A stretch of 64,000 nt of DNA from a bacterium (GTDB lineage: Bacteria; Krumholzibacteriota; Krumholzibacteriia; LZORAL124-64-63). A program made the position numbers and the translations under genes. Of this stretch, positions 23,272 to 30,324 are shown in pieces (the stretch's first letter is position 1; each line of letters starts with the position of its first letter). The notes beneath the pieces were generated by a model, which saw nothing but the letters and a program-made list of their open reading frames with translations, searched no databases and was not told the origin of the DNA. The stretch is taken from contig JAAEQC010000092.1 in the NCBI GenBank assembly GCA_024231905.1, forward strand, positions 276,726 to 340,725, given 5' to 3'.

Positions 23272-24177
23272 ATGGCCGTGGAGACCGAGAACAAGGAATG
23301 CCGCGCCGAGCTCGAGCACATGCTGCTGGAGATCGAGGAGTTGCCGACCATCCCGGAGACCCTCGTGGAAATCCTCCGCATCATCGACGAGCCCACGACC
23401 GGAGCGTCGGACCTGGCGCAGATCGTGCGACTGGATCCGCCCCTGTCGGCCAAGATCCTGCGCCTGGCCAATTCGCCCTTCTACGGCGCCGGCCGCGAGG
23501 TGGCGGACATCGGTCGCTGCATCGCGGTGCTCGGATACCGAACCATGCGCAACGTGGCCATCACCTTGACCGTGGCCTCGAACCTGCTGTCGGCGGTGAG
23601 CCGCACCAACGGCCGTCTGGACTACCGCGAGATCTGGCGCCACTCGGTGATCACGGGCGCCATCGCCAAACATCTGGCCGCCCTGGCCCATGACAGTGCG
23701 CCGGAGGAGATCTTCGCCGCCGGACTGCTCCACGATATAGGTAAGTTCGTGCTGGCGCTCCACGCTCCCGAACGCTACGACGCGGTGGTGGCCGAACGAG
23801 CCGAATCCCGGCGCCCCTTGAGCGACGTGGAACAGGAACACTTCGGCTTCGACCACGCGGATGTGGGAGCGGCCTTCGCCGAGTCCTGGCGCCTACCTGA
23901 GATCCTCACCCGTTGCGTCGGCCAGCACCACTTATTGCACGGGCCGGCCACGGAGCGGACGCCGCGATCGGAACGCGCCTCGGCTATCGTGGCTCTGGGC
24001 GACCACCTGGCCCACGTCATGGAACGGCCCACCAGCGACCTGGGGGGCGACCCGTCCCTGCAGCAGCCGGCACGGCTCCACGAGGCGGCCGGTGTGCCCC
24101 AGAGTCTGGTGGAAGCCAGTCGGGACGGCATCCGTGAGTCCATCTCCATGGCCACGGTCTTCGTGAAGCTCACCTGA
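23272..24177 (+). CDS. HDOD-domain protein (second of a tandem pair)
   Basis: The product (301 aa) is a second HDOD protein, similar in length and order to the previous one: LPTIPETLVEILRIIDEPTTGASDLAQIVRLDPPLSAKILRLANSPFY, then LGYRTMRNVAITLTVASNLL, LLHDIGKFVLALHAPERY, FGFDHADVGAAFAESW and HHLL. AAGGAG (23261-23266) precedes the ATG by 5 bases; the longer upstream frame overlaps the first gene and is not used. The pair probably arose by duplication and could act as a heterodimer. It lies directly before the sigma-54 activator. Confidence 0.88.
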   Translation: MAVETENKECRAELEHMLLEIEELPTIPETLVEILRIIDEPTTGASDLAQIVRLDPPLSAKILRLANSPFYGAGREVADIGRCIAVLGYRTMRNVAITLTVASNLLSAVSRTNGRLDYREIWRHSVITGAIAKHLAALAHDSAPEEIFAAGLLHDIGKFVLALHAPERYDAVVAERAESRRPLSDVEQEHFGFDHADVGAAFAESWRLPEILTRCVGQHHLLHGPATERTPRSERASAIVALGDHLAHVMERPTSDLGGDPSLQQPARLHEAAGVPQSLVEASRDGIRESISMATVFVKLT

Positions 24178-24183
24178 CAAGCG

Positions 24184-24209
24184 TCACCGCCGGAATTCTC
24201 TGGCGGTGA
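24184..24209 (+). other. Perfect inverted repeat after the HDOD pair
   Basis: TCACCGCC (24184-24191) and GGCGGTGA (24202-24209) are exact complements around a 10-base loop. It lies 7 bases after the HDOD stop and 75 bases before the TTG of the activator. There is no U-run, so it could be a terminator of a type common in GC-rich bacteria or an operator for the regulator gene. Confidence 0.5.
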
Positions 24210-24284
24210 AGCCTCTCCGATGGTATATGACATATTGGCAGGCGTGGTGTCTGCCCCGATTCCGACCCCCGCCGGGAGGCCGTC

Positions 24285-25805
24285 TTGCGTTCCGTCGTCC
24301 TGCTCAGCCGCCGTCACCGTCTCTACGCGGCCGCCGCGGAGTGGAAGCTTCGCGACGTGGAACTCTTCCTCTTCGACTCGCCCAGCGAGGCCCTGGCCCG
24401 GATTTCCGTGGGTAGCACAGCGGTCTTCGTCTTCGACACGCGGGATTATCCGCGCTATCGGCATGTGCTGCGCAAGTTCTTCTCCATGAAAACCGACGCG
24501 GACGTGGCCCTGGTGGGTCCCGAGGGCGTTCTGGAGAACCTGGAGGAGGGCGGGGCCGAAGGGGCCCTGCGGCGCCTGCCGTCCGACGCGGAACCGGACG
24601 AGATCCGGCAAGTGGTGCGGCGCCTGCTCGCCCTACGGCGTGTCCGCGAGCGCAGCGGAATCGTCGGCCGCAGCCGGGCCATCGCCGAGACCCTTTCGCT
24701 CATCGCCCATGCGGCGCCCCTGGACGTGAACGTGCTGATCCTGGGCGAAAGCGGCACGGGCAAGGAACTGGTGGCCCGCGCCATCCACGACAACAGCACC
24801 CGCAGCGGAGCCGCCTTCGTGAGCCTCAACTGCGGCGCCATGAGCGAGGGCGTCCTGGAGAGCGAACTCTTCGGTCACGTGCGCGGAGCCTTCACCGGCG
24901 CCGTGGCCGATCACGACGGCGTGTTCAAGCGGGCTGACGGCGGCACCCTCTTCCTGGACGAAGTGGCGGAGATGCCCCTGGGCATGCAGACCCGTTTCCT
25001 GCGCGCCCTGGAGACCGGGGAGTTCACCCCCGTGGGCGGCCGGACGACCCTGCGCAGCGACATCCGCCTGGTGGCCGCCACCCACCGGGACCTGGCGGCC
25101 GACGCTGCCCAGGGGCGCTTCCGCCAGGATCTCTATTATCGGCTGCGGGTGGTGGTCATCGAGACACCGCCCCTGCGCGAACGGCGCGAGGACATCCCCG
25201 TCCTGGTCGACCATTTCCTGACGTCCGAGAACGAACGCCACGGCATGGCGGTCAAGGGCCTGTCGCGGGCGGCGGAACTCGTGCTGCTCGAACACGACTG
25301 GCCCGGCAACGTCCGCGAGTTGCGCAACGTGGTCAGCTCCCTGGTGGTGCTCAAGCAGGCGGGCCGTATCGAGGTGGCCGACCTGCCCCACGACCTGACT
25401 CACGCCTCCCGGCCGGGGCTGTACCTGCCGGTGCCCCTGGGGGCGCCGGGTGGGCCGGAACTGGATCCGGGCGTGCTGGCGTCGACTCTGCTGGAGATCC
25501 GCCAGGACCTGAAGGAGATCAAGGCCATGCTGCACGAAGGCGGCGACGCCCGGCAACGGGATGCCTGGCGGGTGGTGAACGACGGCCGGCTCGACCCGGC
25601 TGGGGACGTGGTGGAGACCTTTTCCGGCGAGGCCGGTTTCTCGCCCCTGGAGCAGGAGGGCACCGGCGATCTGCAGACCGCCGAACGCACCCTCATCGAC
25701 GCGGCGCTCAAAGCCACCGGCGGCAACCGGCGGTTGGCGGCCCGGCGCCTGGGCATCAGCGAGCGCACCCTCTACCGCAAACTGAAGCTGTACGGCCTGT
25801 CCTGA
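24285..25805 (+). CDS. FleQ/FlrA-like sigma-54-dependent activator with atypical receiver
   Basis: The product (506 aa) is an AAA+ enhancer-binding protein. Residues 1-115 look like a receiver-type fold without the usual acidic pocket and clear phospho-Asp context (VFVFDTRDYPRYRHVL at about 47-62). The AAA+ domain has Walker A GESGTGKE (154-161), the sigma-54 contact loop GAFTGA (201-206), Walker B TLFLDE (221-226) and WPGNVREL. A Leu/Glu/Lys helix (about 400-418) precedes a Fis-type helix-turn-helix (GGNRRLAARRLGISERTLYRKLKLYGLS). An unphosphorylated receiver plus this location fit a FleQ/FlrA flagellar master regulator. Start TTG with GGGAGG 5 bases upstream. Confidence 0.85.
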   Translation: MRSVVLLSRRHRLYAAAAEWKLRDVELFLFDSPSEALARISVGSTAVFVFDTRDYPRYRHVLRKFFSMKTDADVALVGPEGVLENLEEGGAEGALRRLPSDAEPDEIRQVVRRLLALRRVRERSGIVGRSRAIAETLSLIAHAAPLDVNVLILGESGTGKELVARAIHDNSTRSGAAFVSLNCGAMSEGVLESELFGHVRGAFTGAVADHDGVFKRADGGTLFLDEVAEMPLGMQTRFLRALETGEFTPVGGRTTLRSDIRLVAATHRDLAADAAQGRFRQDLYYRLRVVVIETPPLRERREDIPVLVDHFLTSENERHGMAVKGLSRAAELVLLEHDWPGNVRELRNVVSSLVVLKQAGRIEVADLPHDLTHASRPGLYLPVPLGAPGGPELDPGVLASTLLEIRQDLKEIKAMLHEGGDARQRDAWRVVNDGRLDPAGDVVETFSGEAGFSPLEQEGTGDLQTAERTLIDAALKATGGNRRLAARRLGISERTLYRKLKLYGLS

Positions 25806-25816
25806 GCGGACGGCCG

Positions 25817-25845
25817 TTTACACGACGACGGGATTGACCTATAAT
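25817..25845 (+). promoter_or_regulatory. sigma-70-type promoter of the PorV-like gene
   Basis: TTTACA (25817-25822), a 17-base spacer and a perfect TATAAT (25840-25845). The predicted start is near 25852, leaving a leader of about 50 bases. This is the best housekeeping promoter in the window and separates the envelope genes from the flagellar cluster. Confidence 0.85.
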
Positions 25846-25903
25846 GATGCAAGTCCGTGATCGTACCCATGCTGACTCGACCCCTGAGATAGCGAGGACC
25901 CCG

Positions 25904-26965
25904 ATGCTGCAGCTGCGGATGCGCCCGACCATGCGGCGCGTTCTGTCTGTTCTGGGTGTCGCAGTGTGTCTGGCTTCCGCCGGACCCGCCGCGGCGACGA
26001 AATACGCCGGCGCCTTCATGGAGAACGGCGGTGGCGCGCGCGCCCTGGCCATGGGCGGCGCCTTCACGGCCGTGGCGGACGACCCGTCCACCACCTTCTG
26101 GAATCCGGCGGGGCTGGCCGGCAGCGAAAACCGCGAGTTGCTGCTCATGCACGCGGAGCGCTTCGGCGATCTCATCGACCGGGATTTCGTGGCCTACAAC
26201 CAGCCGGTGGAGTGGAACATCTTCGGCGGCGAGTCCTCGGGCTTCGGCGTCACGGTGATCCGCCTCGGCATCGACGACATCCCGTTCACCGACCACCTGC
26301 GGGACCAACTCGACGTCAACGGCGACGGTCAGGTGGATGACCCGGAACTCCAGGGACTCCTGAACCTCCAGGACCAGATCGAATACAAGAGCAACCAGGA
26401 GTTCGCCCTCATGTTCTCCTACGGCGAGCGGGTGGGCGACTGGCGCCTGGGCGGCACCCTGAAGTTCATCCGCCAGAGCGTGGGGGACTATTCCAGTTTC
26501 GGCCTCGGCGCCGACGTGGCCGTGCTGCGGCCGCGACTCTGGAAAAGCCTCGACTTCGGCATGAAGTTCCAGGATCTGACCACCACCTACCTGAGCTGGA
26601 GTACGGGGCGCAACGAGCTCATCGTCCCGGCCCTGGTCCCGGGTTTCGCCTGGAACGAACCCGTGCCCGATTGGAACATGCGCTTCACCCTGGCCACATC
26701 CTTCGAAACCCGTTTCGAGGACCGGCAACTGGCCGACCAGTACAGCCTGGGGGCCATGTCCACCAACGTGCACCTGGGTGGCGAGGTGGCCTTCAGCGAG
26801 CGGGTCTTCCTGCGGGCCGGGGTGGACAGTGGCTGGGACGCGGAGCACCTGACCGCGGGCGCCGGCTTCATCTTCGATCCGTTGACCGTGGACTACGCCT
26901 ACGCCGGCGACACCCTCGACATCGACGAGATCACCCACCGCATCAGTCTCTCGGCGCGATTCTAG
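25904..26965 (+). CDS. PorV/PorQ-family outer-membrane beta-barrel
   Basis: The product (353 aa) has a signal peptide (about 1-29, ending PAAATKYAG) and the FadL-like PorV/PorQ start GGGARALAMGGAFTAVADDPSTTFWNPAGLA at about residues 38-68, followed by alternating amphipathic strands and a terminal aromatic (SARF). In Bacteroidota PorV shuttles type IX cargo; in other phyla the family role is less certain. An EF-hand-like loop DVNGDGQVDDPEL occurs at 137-149. The ATG at 25904 follows GCGAGGA; an earlier in-frame ATG (25844) overlaps the -10 box and is excluded. It is transcribed towards the transglycosylase gene, with 13 bases between the stops. Confidence 0.85.
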   Translation: MLQLRMRPTMRRVLSVLGVAVCLASAGPAAATKYAGAFMENGGGARALAMGGAFTAVADDPSTTFWNPAGLAGSENRELLLMHAERFGDLIDRDFVAYNQPVEWNIFGGESSGFGVTVIRLGIDDIPFTDHLRDQLDVNGDGQVDDPELQGLLNLQDQIEYKSNQEFALMFSYGERVGDWRLGGTLKFIRQSVGDYSSFGLGADVAVLRPRLWKSLDFGMKFQDLTTTYLSWSTGRNELIVPALVPGFAWNEPVPDWNMRFTLATSFETRFEDRQLADQYSLGAMSTNVHLGGEVAFSERVFLRAGVDSGWDAEHLTAGAGFIFDPLTVDYAYAGDTLDIDEITHRISLSARF

Positions 26966-26978
26966 AGCGACGCGGACA

Positions 26979-28694
26979 TCATCCGCCCGGGCGGTAGGCG
27001 TACAGACGCTGCCCCGGGTGGATGAGGTTCGTTCCGTGGATGTTGTTCACCTTGCGCAGGTGGGTGACCGTCACGCCCAACGACTGCGCCACGCGGCCGA
27101 GGGTGTCCCCGCTCTTGACCTTGTAGCTCACGCGCTGGTAGCCGGCGGGGGGGACGTAGTGGCCCTTCTCCGCGGCGTGGCGGCGCGCCTTGTCGGCCAG
27201 ATCGGCGGGGATCGGGATGAGCAGCTGGTCTCCCGGATGGATGACGTGGACGTCGGCGCGTCCGTTGAGGGCGGCGATGTCGCGCACGGAGGTGCCCCAG
27301 CGTTCGGCGATGCCGCTGAGGGTTTCGCCCCGGCGGACCTGGTGGCGGCGCCAGGTGAGGCGCTTGTCCAGGGGGACGCGGGAGAGACGGGACGTGGCCC
27401 GGTCACCGGTGCCACGGGGCACGCGCACGGGGTAGGGGCCCACGTCCGGCGGGCTGGCTCCGCGCAGGAGGGCCGGATTGAGGTCCTGGACCAGGGACGG
27501 ATCGACTCCGGCGCATTCGGCCACCAGGACCAGGTCCGTGGCGTCCCGCGCGCGCACCACGTCGTAGGCCAGCGGCGTCATTTCCGGCACCACGAAATCG
27601 TAAGCGGCGGGATCGGCGCCGATACGTGCGGCAGCGATGAACTTGGGAATGTGGGCCGTGGTCTCGGCGGGCAGGCGCAGGGACCAGAAGTTGTCGTGGC
27701 CGTGCTGCCGGATGCGGCGGGACACCCGTCCGGCACCGGTGTTGTACGCAGCCAGCACCAGGGCCCAGTCTCCGAATTGCCGGTGCAGATCCACCAGGTA
27801 GGCGGCGGCGGCACGGGTGGACAATTCGATGTCCCGGCGTTCGTCCACCCACCAGTTCATGCGCAGGCCGTAGGTCTTGGCGGTGCCTGCCACGAATTGC
27901 CAGGGACCCACCGCCGCGGCGCTGGACACGGCGCGGGTGCTGAATCCGCTCTCGACCGCGCTCAGGTAGATGAGTTCCACGGGCAGACCCGCCTCGACCA
28001 GGATCGAAGTGACGACCGAATCCACGGCGGCCTTACGTTCGAGCCAGAGCTGGAAAGTGCGGCGGCCGCGGCCCTGGTAGTAGTTCTCCCAGCGGCGCAC
28101 GGCCGCGTTGTCGATCTTGAGCAGGTCGGCGGTGATGGCGGGCAAGGTGAAACCGGTGGCGGGCACGAGGGAGTCGGGAAAACCGATGCGCACCAAACGG
28201 CCGTACTCGGCCGCCAGGGCGCTGTCCCGGTGGACGGGGTCCGCGGCGGCGGCGGTATGTTCAGCCAGGATCGCCGCCAGCAGGCGGGTCCGGCGGGCCA
28301 CGCCGTCCCGGTGGACCAGGTAGAGGGAGTCGGTGGCGGCCGGCACCGGTCGCTCGACCGCTTCCATGAGCAGGGCGAGCCCGTCCTCCGCCAGACCTGT
28401 GCTGCCCTCGCCCGCCAGGCGCAGGGACTCGGCGAGCAGGTCCTCGAGAACGCGCAGGGGCACGGTGCCGCCGGGTCCTGGTGGCAACTCCTGAACCGGC
28501 TCCGGTGCGTCCACGACGATTTCCACCGTGTCCGGAACAACCGTGTCCGCGACCTCGTGCTGAGGTGGCGGTTCCGGGACGGAGTTCCCGCCCGGAAGAA
28601 CGGAGGCGCAACCGCCGACCAGCACGGTCAGCAGGAGCATGAGCGCCAAGGTGTAAACTGAAGGGCGAAAAGGGATATCTGTGTACGGCTTCAC
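26979..28694 (-). CDS. MltD-like lytic transglycosylase lipoprotein with two LysM domains
   Basis: The product (571 aa) cleaves peptidoglycan to anhydromuropeptides in the periplasm. A lipoprotein signal ends at Cys29 (LVGG-C). The transglycosylase domain has the catalytic Glu at about 248 (SAVESGFSTRA), then GPWQF and AAYNTGAGRV. Two LysM domains close the protein (HQVRRGETLSGIAERWG... and YKVKSGDTLGRVAQSLG...). This is the MltD/DniR layout. The start is taken as GTG at 28694, because it puts the signal peptide at the N-terminus; the frame is open further up, but those residues look non-coding. It is one of only two minus-strand genes. Confidence 0.9.
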   Translation of the reverse strand: MKPYTDIPFRPSVYTLALMLLLTVLVGGCASVLPGGNSVPEPPPQHEVADTVVPDTVEIVVDAPEPVQELPPGPGGTVPLRVLEDLLAESLRLAGEGSTGLAEDGLALLMEAVERPVPAATDSLYLVHRDGVARRTRLLAAILAEHTAAAADPVHRDSALAAEYGRLVRIGFPDSLVPATGFTLPAITADLLKIDNAAVRRWENYYQGRGRRTFQLWLERKAAVDSVVTSILVEAGLPVELIYLSAVESGFSTRAVSSAAAVGPWQFVAGTAKTYGLRMNWWVDERRDIELSTRAAAAYLVDLHRQFGDWALVLAAYNTGAGRVSRRIRQHGHDNFWSLRLPAETTAHIPKFIAAARIGADPAAYDFVVPEMTPLAYDVVRARDATDLVLVAECAGVDPSLVQDLNPALLRGASPPDVGPYPVRVPRGTGDRATSRLSRVPLDKRLTWRRHQVRRGETLSGIAERWGTSVRDIAALNGRADVHVIHPGDQLLIPIPADLADKARRHAAEKGHYVPPAGYQRVSYKVKSGDTLGRVAQSLGVTVTHLRKVNNIHGTNLIHPGQRLYAYRPGG

Positions 28695-28846
28695 GTCGGT
28701 TCCATCCGCTGCCGGGGTGGTTCGAGATTTCTGACGGGGATCGCTGGAAACCCACGAACGAGGGTGCGGTTCCCATATCCGGACGCCTCGAAGGCGCTTG
28801 TCGGTGACACTAGCAAACGGCGGGCCCACTGGCTACCGATTGCCGC

Positions 28847-28875
28847 TTGCTACAAATCGCACTATACGTCATAAT
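28847..28875 (+). promoter_or_regulatory. sigma-70-type promoter of the diguanylate cyclase gene
   Basis: TTGCTA (28847-28852), 17 bases, then CATAAT (28870-28875). It lies in the most AT-rich patch of the gap, about 45 bases before the ATG. Confidence 0.65.
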
Positions 28876-28884
28876 TAATGACGT
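28866..28884. promoter_or_regulatory. Palindromic operator candidate over the -10 box
   Basis: ACGTCAT (28866-28872) and ATGACGT (28878-28884) are exact inverted repeats with a 5-base AT spacer. The site covers the -10 box of the adjacent promoter, so a bound dimer would block transcription. The factor is unknown. Confidence 0.6.
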
Positions 28885-28920
28885 AAGCGGTAGATGGGCC
28901 CACATGGACCAGGAAAAGCG

Positions 28921-30324
28921 ATGACACCACGGGAATCCACATTGAAGGGTCTCCTGTCCGGCGATCTGCCCATGGAGCACGTGGGGCAACGTCTGCGCGA
29001 AACAGCGCGGCGTGCCGTGCTGTCCGGTGATCCCCAGCGCATGGCCCGGACAGCGGGGCTAGTGGTGGACGAACTGCGCCGGCGCGGCGAGCTCTCCCGG
29101 GTGGCCGTGGGCCAAAGCGGCGCTCCTGCCCCGGACCTCTTCTTCGTCCGCGGCAGCCGTCGCCTGGTCGACCTGGGCGCACTCACCAACGACGCGTTCA
29201 GCATTGAGACGGTTGCACCTGTCCAGCCCGTGGTGGGTCCCGACCTTGCGCCGCTGGATCCCGCGGACGATGTGATCGGAATGCTCGGCGCCATGGAGGA
29301 AGCCCAGAACCTGGAGATCGGCGATCCGCGTTCGGGGGAGACCGGGGTCATCGTGGCCGGGATTCTGCGGCTTCTTGCCCGATTCACGCCCCAGTTCCGC
29401 CTCTTCGCCCTGCTTCACGAGATCAAGGATCCTCCCGAGGACGCCCCGACCGTATTCGCCGCCGACGCCGACGATCCCGCCCTGGGCTGGCTCGCGGTGC
29501 GGAGTCCCGGCGCGGCCGCCTGGTTGCCCGACGTGGCCGGACTTCCCATCGGCGCCAGGCGCCTCCTGTCCGACGACCAGGATTTCCCCGCCGCCTGCGC
29601 CGCCGCGGTGCCGCTCTTTGAACCGGGAGAGAATCCGGGCGACAGCGGCGACGAGGTAGGCCTCCTGTTCGTGGCGGCCGACGAGTCCTGGCTGCGGGAC
29701 CATCTGCTGCGTCTGGCCCACCGCCTGGCGCAATTCGTCACCCGGCGTTGGCGTCAGCAGATCGAAGTGAACCAGCGGATCCACACGGACAGCCTGACCG
29801 GCGTCTTCAACCGGGCCTACTTCGATTCCCAGTTCACCCTGGAATTGGAGCGCGCGCGGCGTTCGGGCATCCCACTGACCCTGATCATCGCCGATATCGA
29901 CCACTTCAAAGCTGTCAACGATCGCTATGGCCACCATGTCGGCGACCGGGTGCTAGTGTCGGTGGCCCGCCGGTTGCAGGACGAATTGCGACGCATCGAT
30001 CACGTGTGCCGCATCGGCGGCGAGGAGTTCGCACTCATCCTGCCGGACACCTCCCGCGATGCCGCCGGCGATGTCATGCGGCGCCTGCTCGACGGCGCCT
30101 TCGAGACCGTCGAACGGAGCGACGAGCGCGAGGTCCACATCGCCACCACCGCGAGCTACGGCGCGGTGACCTTCCCGGACGCGGGAGTGGACGCCTTCGA
30201 GCTCTACCGCAAGGCCGACGCCATGCTGTACCTCTCCAAGGATTCGGGTCGCCACCGATGCCACTTCTGGAACAGCTCCGGCGATCACACCGAGCAGCTA
30301 CCCGGAGCGCAAGCTACCTCCTGA
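28921..30324 (+). CDS. Diguanylate cyclase (GAF-like plus GGDEF)
   Basis: The product (467 aa) makes cyclic di-GMP from two GTP. The C-terminal GGDEF domain (about 290-455) has DSLTGVFNRAYFD, DIDHFKAVNDRYGH, the active-site loop GGEEF at 366-370 and, just before it, an RxxD inhibitory site (RRID). The N-terminal ~280 residues have no membrane segment and end in a GAF-like fold (LPIGARRLLSDDQDF... AAVPLFEPG... VGLLFVAADE). The ATG at 28921 follows AGGAA. The 3' end overlaps comEC. It is a plausible c-di-GMP source for the FleQ-like activator 3 kb away; that link is inference. Confidence 0.92.
   Translation: MTPRESTLKGLLSGDLPMEHVGQRLRETARRAVLSGDPQRMARTAGLVVDELRRRGELSRVAVGQSGAPAPDLFFVRGSRRLVDLGALTNDAFSIETVAPVQPVVGPDLAPLDPADDVIGMLGAMEEAQNLEIGDPRSGETGVIVAGILRLLARFTPQFRLFALLHEIKDPPEDAPTVFAADADDPALGWLAVRSPGAAAWLPDVAGLPIGARRLLSDDQDFPAACAAAVPLFEPGENPGDSGDEVGLLFVAADESWLRDHLLRLAHRLAQFVTRRWRQQIEVNQRIHTDSLTGVFNRAYFDSQFTLELERARRSGIPLTLIIADIDHFKAVNDRYGHHVGDRVLVSVARRLQDELRRIDHVCRIGGEEFALILPDTSRDAAGDVMRRLLDGAFETVERSDEREVHIATTASYGAVTFPDAGVDAFELYRKADAMLYLSKDSGRHRCHFWNSSGDHTEQLPGAQATS

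Larger units (their letters stand above)
28695..28920. promoter_or_regulatory. Divergent intergenic region between transglycosylase and diguanylate cyclase genes
   Basis: A 226-base gap, the longest in the window, between divergent genes. The right part is locally AT-rich (about 28847-28885) and carries the diguanylate cyclase promoter and a palindrome. I found no convincing -35/-10 pair for the minus-strand gene. Confidence 0.6.

Noticed and set aside
24236..24250. TTGGCAGGCGTGGTGT before the activator as a sigma-54 promoter
   Set aside because: The -12 dinucleotide is GT, and the -24 box is imperfect; too weak to claim self-activation.
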